NCBI GenBank assembly: GCA_002427845.1
Contig: DIYZ01000157.1
Location: 1-26,591, forward strand
DNA from: Chloracidobacterium sp. UBA6041
GTDB lineage: Bacteria > Acidobacteriota > Blastocatellia > Pyrinomonadales > Pyrinomonadaceae
Reading direction: 5' to 3'
Length of the DNA: 26,591 bases
Part shown: positions 15,649 through 21,914 of the stretch, piece after piece
How positions within the stretch are numbered: the first letter of the stretch is position 1
How the letters are laid out: each line of letters opens with the position of its first letter
Translations under genes and position numbers: made by a program
Notes under the pieces: model-generated
What the model was told of the DNA's origin: nothing
Databases searched by the model: none
What the model saw: only the letters and a program-made list of their open reading frames with translations

Positions 15649-17106
15649 CTAAAACTGATCGAGTGGGAAAATGGGTCTCTTAATATATTCATAATCAAAT
15701 TGTTTTAGATCGACTGTCGAGAGACCTGGTGAGTTTACTTCGATAATAGACTTAGCAATAGGTTCATATGCTGCGCGAAAAGCGACGGCCGATTTAACTA
15801 CGATTATCTTTTCGTTTTCGGGAGTGATCCCCACAGAACGCAGTTGCTCAAGATTCCATGGCGGCATCTTGATCTCGGTGAGAACAATTTTGATGCCGGG
15901 TGCTTCCACCACAACTGTTCTTCCCATCTTTTCCACGAGGCCGTCCCGCATATGGCCCCGATTTGTGAAGACGCCATCTGAGATGAGCTTGATGCAGCAC
16001 TCCACGTCGAGAGCTTCACCGTGAAAGCGGTCACACTTTCCGCCGATATTCAGGTTGACGCATTTGCCTACACCCACCTCGATAGCTTGTGCAACAGCCA
16101 TCGGATCCGCAATCGTTACAACCGCACCTTCAGCCTGTTGGTCGATCAATTCTTGTAGAATAAAGGTTCCATCCCCGGGCGTGCCTGCGCCGATGTTATC
16201 ACCCACGTCCGCTAAAATAACCGGCCAATGCTCGCTCTCAATACTACTTGTTACCGCCTCCTTGACGCTCGGTAATCGCGGGAGAAATTCCTCTCTCAGT
16301 TCCCACATGCGGGAGGAGATTTCTCGTGCCAGACGTCGAGCAAGCTCCGGCTGATTATCTGTTATGACCAATGCGCCGGGGCCTGTCTCCGGTACATCTG
16401 AGTAGGGGAATCCACCGCTCACAGTTACTGAAAGGGCTTCCCTTTCGCATCGTTGTGCCAGAATGAGCAGCTCGTTCATCGGGTAAGCTGCGGTGGCCTG
16501 TTTGTATGGAACAATCAGCATCGGGGGCTTTTCAAGGGCAATGACCGGCTTGATTTCGCGCTTGATCGTCCGCACGATCAATTCAGCCGCTTCTAATCCC
16601 CTTTCCACCTGATCGACGTGAGGGTAAGTGTCATACCCGACTATCACATCAGCTATTCTGACCATTCGATCTGAGGTGTTAGCATGAAAATCCAATGTAA
16701 CCGCTATAGGTGTATCTTCACCCACGTATGATCGCAGCTTACTTAAAATATAGCCGTCACCATCCGGATCCTGTTCGCCAACGCACGCACCATGTAGTGC
16801 GAAGAGCACTCCGTCCACTTGTCCCTCTTGTTCAAGCGTTCTTCGCACTGAATCGAGAAGGTAATCGAATGTAGCAGCCTTCACCGGACCTGTGGATACG
16901 CCCCAGGCCCAGATGGTCGGAATAAGGTCGAATCCGAAACGCTTCGCTCCTTCAACAAAGCCGGCCATCTCGCTGACAGTCCCTTGAAGCTTTTCTACCA
17001 CCTCCTCGCCTTCCAATAGCAATACTCTTCTAAAGGACCCGATGTCCGTAGGCACATTCGAGAATGAATGCGTCTCGTGATAAATGCCGCCGACAAGAAT
17101 TTTCAT
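15649..17106 (-). CDS. M81-family metallopeptidase (MlrC-like protein)
   Basis: 485 residues, the usual length. The N-terminal domain (about 1-295) begins ILVGGIYHETHSFSN, the family's HE motif, and continues with GVLFALHGACVGE, the metal-site Asp/His of VTLDFHANTSDRM, and VGYDTYPHVDQVERG. The C-terminal domain (about 297-480) opens with VILADVGDNIGAGTPGDGTF, close to the family's DNPGGG.PGDGT signature, and ends FPLDQF. The founder, MlrC, cleaves linearised microcystin in sphingomonads, but most members are in clusters unrelated to toxins and their substrates are unknown; amide or peptide-like hydrolysis is the family expectation. No signal peptide, so cytoplasmic. It sits between the aminotransferase and an SDR in the same direction, so a step releasing an amino- or carboxyl-bearing intermediate is plausible. 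No strong ribosome-binding site before the ATG. Confidence 0.9.
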   Translation of the reverse strand: MKILVGGIYHETHSFSNVPTDIGSFRRVLLLEGEEVVEKLQGTVSEMAGFVEGAKRFGFDLIPTIWAWGVSTGPVKAATFDYLLDSVRRTLEQEGQVDGVLFALHGACVGEQDPDGDGYILSKLRSYVGEDTPIAVTLDFHANTSDRMVRIADVIVGYDTYPHVDQVERGLEAAELIVRTIKREIKPVIALEKPPMLIVPYKQATAAYPMNELLILAQRCEREALSVTVSGGFPYSDVPETGPGALVITDNQPELARRLAREISSRMWELREEFLPRLPSVKEAVTSSIESEHWPVILADVGDNIGAGTPGDGTFILQELIDQQAEGAVVTIADPMAVAQAIEVGVGKCVNLNIGGKCDRFHGEALDVECCIKLISDGVFTNRGHMRDGLVEKMGRTVVVEAPGIKIVLTEIKMPPWNLEQLRSVGITPENEKIIVVKSAVAFRAAYEPIAKSIIEVNSPGLSTVDLKQFDYEYIKRPIFPLDQF

Positions 17107-17161
17107 GGCTTGCGTTCATGGGCCCCGGTCGACCTGCCGTTGACCGGGATCGATGAAACAG

Positions 17162-18601
17162 TTAAGATCGCTTGCTGTGAAAGAACTCTGGTTTCCGGTT
17201 TTTGACATCTGAGGTAATCTGACCGTCCTGTTTCAGGTATGCGTGGGCAAAAGCTCGAACACTTTCAGGAAGGTTCTCTTGTAAATACTCTCGCTCTTTT
17301 TCCCCGTGAACGACCGATACGTACCACCGACCATCAGCCACGCAATAAATACCGCTATTGAACAGTTCCACCAATAAAGCTCGATCGGCTTTCCTATCAG
17401 TTTGTGCGTAGTCACGGTAATTCTGAATAGGGCCCGCTGCTCCAATGATCGGGCGAAATACGGTTCCGTGTCCCAGCACATCTAACGGTAGATCATGCTC
17501 CGTGGCTAGGCTGACCAGACTCGCCATGATTGCCTCCCCGAACTCTTTTGCTCTTGCCAGAGCAGCGCCATTATTTTCAGCGAGAGTTTCAATAGTGGCC
17601 AAGGCGGCTGAAAGGGCTATGGGATTTCCATTAAAAGTTCCGGCATGTACTACACGTCCACAATCAACTTCTCGGATCAAACTTTCTTTACCGGCAACCA
17701 CGCTCAATGCAAATCCGCCCGCAATGGCTTTACCAAAAATGGCGATATCGGGCGTGACACCGAACAGAGCCTGTGCTCCCCCCAGATGCACACGAAACCC
17801 GGTAATTACTTCATCAAAAATCAGCACGATACCGTGCTGAGTGGCCATCCGGCGGAGAGCTTGAAGATACCCCGCCTCCGGAAACATACATCCGTTGTTA
17901 CAAAGGATTGGCTCGGTAATTATTGCTGCAACCTCTCCCCCATGCTCGTCGAGATATTGCTCGATTATCTTTTCATCGTTCCACGGAAGCACGACTGTGT
18001 GTGCATAAGCTGAAGGATCTTGCCCGTTATTGGACGGAACAACATTAGGGAAGATCAGAGGACCAGCCTGAGAAATGTCAGGGCTGTAGCTCACAAGCAG
18101 ATTATCAAACCAGCCGTGATAATGTCCTTCGAATTTGATCACCTTACTGCGCCCGGTGGCGGAACGGGCGATGCGCAGGCCAGCCTGTACAGCCTCTGTT
18201 CCGGTGTTGGAAAAAAGGACCCGCTCAGCACAGGGAACGATTTCTTGGATCTTCTCCGCAACGCGAAACTCCAGTTCACACTGAGCACCAAACGTATACC
18301 CTCGATCCAGTTGTCGCCTGACAGCTTCATTGATAGCCGGATGTGCGTGGCCAAGAATTAGCGGCCCCCAAGCCAGGCAATGGTCGACGAACTCGTTCCC
18401 ATCTACGTCTAAGAACCGAGGACCGAACCCGCGTTCAATATATATCGGGCAAGGTGGCGCGCTAGCTCGCATTCCGCTGCTAACCCCAAGGGCCAGTGAC
18501 CGTTGTGCCCGTGATAAATTGCTCTTAGATCGCGAAGTATCCGGAATCGCAGCGATTCTTTCTGTCTTCGTCGTGATATCGAAGTGTTTCTCTCTTTTCA
18601 T
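17162..18601 (-). CDS. Class III PLP-dependent aminotransferase, glutamate-1-semialdehyde-aminomutase-like
   Basis: 479 residues, about 45 longer than HemL because of an N-terminal extension. PLP-fold landmarks: SNTGTEAVQAGLRIAR (131-146), FEGHYHGWFDN (157-167), IITEPILCNNG (228-237), IFDEVITGFRVHLGG (261-275), the PLP Lys291 in IFGKAIAGGF, and VHAGTFNGNPIALSAALATI (318-337). Class III enzymes of this group move amino groups between an omega or beta position and a keto acid or aldehyde. The HemL signature GGVNSPVRAF is absent (here GVSSGMRAS), and the location among sugar-acid genes argues against tetrapyrrole synthesis. A role in transaminating a semialdehyde or amino-sugar acid is inferred. 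AGGAG lies about 15 bases before the ATG, further than ideal, so the start is moderately certain. Gaps of 55 and 72 bases to its neighbours suggest one operon. Confidence 0.9.
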   Translation of the reverse strand: MKREKHFDITTKTERIAAIPDTSRSKSNLSRAQRSLALGVSSGMRASAPPCPIYIERGFGPRFLDVDGNEFVDHCLAWGPLILGHAHPAINEAVRRQLDRGYTFGAQCELEFRVAEKIQEIVPCAERVLFSNTGTEAVQAGLRIARSATGRSKVIKFEGHYHGWFDNLLVSYSPDISQAGPLIFPNVVPSNNGQDPSAYAHTVVLPWNDEKIIEQYLDEHGGEVAAIITEPILCNNGCMFPEAGYLQALRRMATQHGIVLIFDEVITGFRVHLGGAQALFGVTPDIAIFGKAIAGGFALSVVAGKESLIREVDCGRVVHAGTFNGNPIALSAALATIETLAENNGAALARAKEFGEAIMASLVSLATEHDLPLDVLGHGTVFRPIIGAAGPIQNYRDYAQTDRKADRALLVELFNSGIYCVADGRWYVSVVHGEKEREYLQENLPESVRAFAHAYLKQDGQITSDVKNRKPEFFHSKRS

Positions 18602-18673
18602 AACACGTGATTGTGGCTCCTGAATCTTCGAATCTTCCTTGGCTTCATAGAAAGTAAGTGATCAACACCCCCT

Positions 18674-19432
18674 TCAATGCATTGCCCAGCCGGCATCTAC
18701 ATTGATCGTCTGACCTGTGATTGCATCGCTCAGATCTGAAGCGAGGAAGATAACCGCTTTAGCGATATCAAGAGGTAGAACCCGCCTTCTCAAGCACTGA
18801 GAGGTTACGATAAGATCTATCTCCTTCTGCTTTGCCACGCGGCTCTCCTGGGGGGTCTTAACTGCTCCGGGTGTGATCGCGTTGACATTAATGTTGTATT
18901 GACCAAGTTCACGAGCTAACCCCCGAGTAAGTCCGATCAGACCGCCCTTGGCGGAAATGTAGGCTGAACAATCCGCAGCTCCAACCCAGAAGGCCGCGGA
19001 CGAGACATTTATGATCTTTCCCTTACCCTGCCTTCGCATAAAAGGGATGACTGCCTGGGAGCTGAAAAAGGCCCCGCGCAGGCAGACCGCCTGGAATGTG
19101 TCCCACTGCTCCTGGTCGAGAGTATCAATGGGAGTGCGGATCCCGACAATAGCGGCATTGTTTACTAAAATGTCGATTCTGCCTAACCTTTCTGACGCCA
19201 AGGCGACCATCCTATTCACCTGGCGTTGGTCGCGTATGTCGACTTCAATCGCCAGGGCCAGCCTCTTTAAACGCTCGATATCCCGGGCTACTTTTCGTGT
19301 TTTAGCAGACTGTATATCTGCAATCACCACGTTTGCACCCGCACGAGCCAGCTCCAAGGCTATCGCCCGTCCAATATTCTGGGCAGCGCCGGTAACGATT
19401 GCGAGCTTATTTTCTAAACCTACTAAAGCCAC
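18674..19432 (-). CDS. SDR-family oxidoreductase
   Basis: 252 residues, classical SDR of the 3-oxoacyl-ACP-reductase/sugar-dehydrogenase type. TGAAQNIGRAIA at 14-25 is the cofactor turn, with Asp39 (IADIQ) after the second strand favouring NAD+. NNAA at 91-94, Ser144/145 (INVSS), Tyr158 and Lys162 (YISAK) form the active site, and ITPGAVKTP follows. The tetrad Asn normally found in NLxGxF is Cys117 here (VCLRGAF). The start is a GTG at 19432; an in-frame TGA upstream and the lack of any ATG leave little choice, though the ribosome-binding site is poor. By context it is likely the second dehydrogenase of the sugar-acid pathway. It is preceded by a 311-base gap, so it may head a sub-operon. Confidence 0.87.
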   Translation of the reverse strand: MALVGLENKLAIVTGAAQNIGRAIALELARAGANVVIADIQSAKTRKVARDIERLKRLALAIEVDIRDQRQVNRMVALASERLGRIDILVNNAAIVGIRTPIDTLDQEQWDTFQAVCLRGAFFSSQAVIPFMRRQGKGKIINVSSAAFWVGAADCSAYISAKGGLIGLTRGLARELGQYNINVNAITPGAVKTPQESRVAKQKEIDLIVTSQCLRRRVLPLDIAKAVIFLASDLSDAITGQTINVDAGWAMH

Positions 19433-19743
19433 GACTAAATTGAACCACGCAACATTCTGACGCTTTAGTCAATGCTAAATGCCAGTAAATAACTCCAGAG
19501 ATAGACGGAGGGAAAAAGAGAACAAATTGCTTCTGTTATATATTTTCCATATCTCCTCCGTGATCCTCGTTTCAATTCTACTTCCATCACTATTTGGTTG
19601 CGGCGTAACTGCTCTGTGCCAATCTCATAAGGACCGATTTAGAACTCTCCCATGGCGGTCTTTTGTTCAACCGAATTCAATTACAATCCCCCATGAAGCC
19701 TCAAGCGGTTGTAATCTACCCTAGCTATTGCCGCAATCATCTC
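19433..19743. other. Gap inside the catabolic run
   Basis: 311 bases without a supported gene. On the minus strand a near-perfect ribosome-binding site (GGAGGAGAT) precedes a four-codon frame, ATG GAA AAT ATA then TAA (19550-19536). The region is AT-richer than its surroundings (TTATATATTTTCC), as expected for a promoter or leader of the SDR gene starting at 19432. I could not fix promoter boxes and see no terminator stem. Confidence 0.4.
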
Positions 19744-20943
19744 TTATTGATACGGAAACCATAAGATCGTGCCGTCCGCCGTTTTTCGCTCCCGGATGAA
19801 TGCCTTATCTTCGCTGTTGTAGGCTGAGTAGTAGCCTCTCTTTTCGTACAACATGGCATACTTTTTGACTTTATCAGGGTCCAATTCAATTCCGATTCCC
19901 GGAGTTTCCGGCAATTTCAATCGCCCCTGGTCAAATTTTGGAAGCTGCACCACCACGTCGTCGCTGAGCATATGGTTATAGGTCTGATTGTCCAATATGA
20001 AGTTGGTACTGGACGCAATCACTTGCATCGCTGCGTAAGTTGTAATGGCGAGAGGACCAAAACTATGAAAAACGATCGGGACACCTGCCGCCTCGGCAAT
20101 ACCGGCGGCCTTTTTGAAAGCCAAGAGGCCTCCCGCCTGATGCGGGTCGGTCATAACTATGTCGACCGCGCCGGCGGCGAGAACTCTGTAAAGATCACGA
20201 TTTGTCCATGAACTCTGGTTAGCAGCGATGGGCACGTTAGTTCGGGTGCGAAGGACCTTCAAATGTTCGATATCGCTCATCGGTATCGGTTGTTCGATAT
20301 ATTCCAGATCGTACGGCTCCATTTCCCTTAATATCCTGACAGCAGTCCCTGGCGACCATGCCTCATTGGCATCAACTCGTAAACGAGACTGTGGGCCAAT
20401 CGCCTCCCGCAAAGCCTTCACGACTGCCACATCAGATTCATAATCGAGGCCGACCTTAGTGTAAATAGTGCGAAAACCCATCCCGACAGCCCGCTTCGCA
20501 TCATCAACCATTTCCTGTAGTTCTTTACGCTGCACAAAGTACATAAAAGAGACTTCAGTCCGTAGCGGCCCGCCAAAAAAAGTGTGAACGGGTTTTCCGA
20601 CTGCCTTCCCCAAAATGTCCCAGAGGGCCATTTCCACACCACCGATGGCGCAGTTGGCCATCGTGGCAAAGGGGTAGAGTCCTCCTACCGAATAAAGCTT
20701 GTTAACGATCCGTTCAATCTGAAACGGGCTCTCTCCGACAATCAGGTCTCGGATGCCCTTCAAGGTTGCCAGAGTCACTTCAGGGCTGGGGGCGGGCAGC
20801 GCCTCTCCGATGCCGACTATCCCCTCATCAGTGACCACCTCGACAATGATACTGGTGATGCCTGGTCTGCTCCCTCCCGACCAGATCTCCGGCTCAATGA
20901 AGGGTATGGACACGGTGGTCAACTTTATCTCCCGTATCACCAT
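19744..20943 (-). CDS. Mandelate racemase/enolase-superfamily enzyme, probable sugar-acid dehydratase
   Basis: 399 residues. Enolase-superfamily enzymes abstract the proton next to a carboxylate; sugar-acid dehydratases of the group yield 2-keto-3-deoxy-acids. A capping domain (1-125, with SIIVEVVTDEGIVGIGEALP) precedes the barrel. Metal ligands are Asp191 (RVDANEAW), Glu217 (YIEQP) and, in the third position, Asn242 (IAANQSSW), where most members have Asp or Glu; glucarate dehydratase also uses Asn there. At the KxK motif only Lys163 is kept (YTKVG, Tyr161 replacing the first Lys). His293 (VFHSFG), with Asp266 (MTDPHQ) on an earlier strand, could form the opposite-face base. This favours a dehydratase acting on a sugar acid or diacid rather than a cycloisomerase. 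The ATG has GAGGGA upstream. It is 46 bases after the DapA-family gene, so pairing of the dehydratase with that lyase is likely. Confidence 0.9.
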   Translation of the reverse strand: MVIREIKLTTVSIPFIEPEIWSGGSRPGITSIIVEVVTDEGIVGIGEALPAPSPEVTLATLKGIRDLIVGESPFQIERIVNKLYSVGGLYPFATMANCAIGGVEMALWDILGKAVGKPVHTFFGGPLRTEVSFMYFVQRKELQEMVDDAKRAVGMGFRTIYTKVGLDYESDVAVVKALREAIGPQSRLRVDANEAWSPGTAVRILREMEPYDLEYIEQPIPMSDIEHLKVLRTRTNVPIAANQSSWTNRDLYRVLAAGAVDIVMTDPHQAGGLLAFKKAAGIAEAAGVPIVFHSFGPLAITTYAAMQVIASSTNFILDNQTYNHMLSDDVVVQLPKFDQGRLKLPETPGIGIELDPDKVKKYAMLYEKRGYYSAYNSEDKAFIRERKTADGTILWFPYQ

Positions 20944-20989
20944 TGCTATATTCCCTCAAAAGAGTGACAGTAAAGACAGCTTACATCTA

Positions 20990-21889
20990 TCAGATCATCT
21001 GCAGATCCACCAGTACCTTTCGCACTTTCTCTTTCCCTTCATCTGTTATACCTCGCATTGGAGGGCAGCTAAAGTTGCCTGGAGATCCGAGCAGGTTCAT
21101 TGCGTGAGAAAAAGCGCCAAAGACTGATTCAACCATCACAACATCGCGAACACGCTGAAGTCTTCGCTGTGCTTTGAGCGCCCCGGCAATATCCAGGGCC
21201 ACGGCAGCTTGATAGATCTCTACACCCAATCCCGGGGCCAGGGCGAAGAGACCATCGATGATTCCATCAGCTCCCATCAGAGTTGCCACATCGAAAAAGG
21301 AGGTGTGTCCAGAAAAGACTGCGAAGTTTGGATCGCCTTTAAAGTACTCGACACACTCGCGAAATATTGCCATGTCGCCGGACGCTTTGAGTCCAACAAT
21401 ATCGGTCCGCTTGGCAAGCTTTTTGACCAGGTCCGATGTGAGCTGTCGATTCGTGTAGGCGGGAGTATCGTAGATGTAGACGGGAACGGGCGTAGAGGTC
21501 GCAAGTGTGCTGAAATAATCAAAAAGTTCATCATCGCTCAGTTTCGGAAAATATGGAGCGATTAGCACAATGCCATCTGGACCATATTTCTCTGCCACCG
21601 ATATGTACTGCATAGTTCGGGCCGTGCTGCAATCACCACAGCCGACTAAAACCGGTATCCGCCCGCGGGCCTCTTCCGTCGTCACGCGTATAGCTTGTTC
21701 GCGAACTTCTGGAGTGTGCATCTGGGCCATTCCCATTGTCCCCAAACAGAGCAACCCATTCACCCCAGCCGTTATCTGCGCGGCCACCTGGCGACGCATT
21801 CCTTCCTCATGCAGGTTGTTGTCATCGTCTAGCGGCGTTCCGAGTGCGGTGATGACACCTTGCAGCGCCTTCTTCGTCTTTGCGTGCAT
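20990..21889 (-). CDS. DapA/NanA-family class I aldolase or dehydratase
   Basis: 299 residues, standard (beta/alpha)8 length. The Schiff-base Lys168 lies in IVGLKASGD and the partner Tyr140 in VYIYDTPAYT. The substrate loop, usually GTTGE, is GTMGM at 50-54: the second Thr and the Glu are lost, so neither dihydrodipicolinate synthase nor typical sialate lyase activity is expected. Members of this family next to enolase-type dehydratases often cleave 2-keto-3-deoxy-acids to pyruvate plus an aldehyde, or dehydrate and decarboxylate 5-dehydro-4-deoxyglucarate; I favour the aldolase role but cannot choose on sequence alone. AGGGGAT about ten bases before the ATG. Flanked 25 bases upstream by the FG-GAP gene and 46 bases downstream by the enolase-family gene, in one direction, so co-transcription is very likely. 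Confidence 0.9.
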   Translation of the reverse strand: MHAKTKKALQGVITALGTPLDDDNNLHEEGMRRQVAAQITAGVNGLLCLGTMGMAQMHTPEVREQAIRVTTEEARGRIPVLVGCGDCSTARTMQYISVAEKYGPDGIVLIAPYFPKLSDDELFDYFSTLATSTPVPVYIYDTPAYTNRQLTSDLVKKLAKRTDIVGLKASGDMAIFRECVEYFKGDPNFAVFSGHTSFFDVATLMGADGIIDGLFALAPGLGVEIYQAAVALDIAGALKAQRRLQRVRDVVMVESVFGAFSHAMNLLGSPGNFSCPPMRGITDEGKEKVRKVLVDLQMI

Positions 21890-21914
21890 GGTCGGTGATC
21901 CCCTGATAAGTTAG

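Noticed and set aside
15649..17106. Microcystin degradation (mlr) cluster because of the MlrC-like protein
   Set aside because: No mlrA, mlrB or mlrD homologues are present; M81 proteins are widespread outside mlr clusters.
17162..18601. Annotation as hemL (glutamate-1-semialdehyde aminomutase in tetrapyrrole synthesis)
   Set aside because: The HemL N-terminal signature is missing, the protein is longer, and the neighbours are catabolic.
19536..19550. Four-codon ORF behind a near-perfect GGAGGAG ribosome-binding site
   Set aside because: Too short to judge; AT-rich leader DNA readily gives such a frame, and nothing links it to attenuation (no alternative stems seen).
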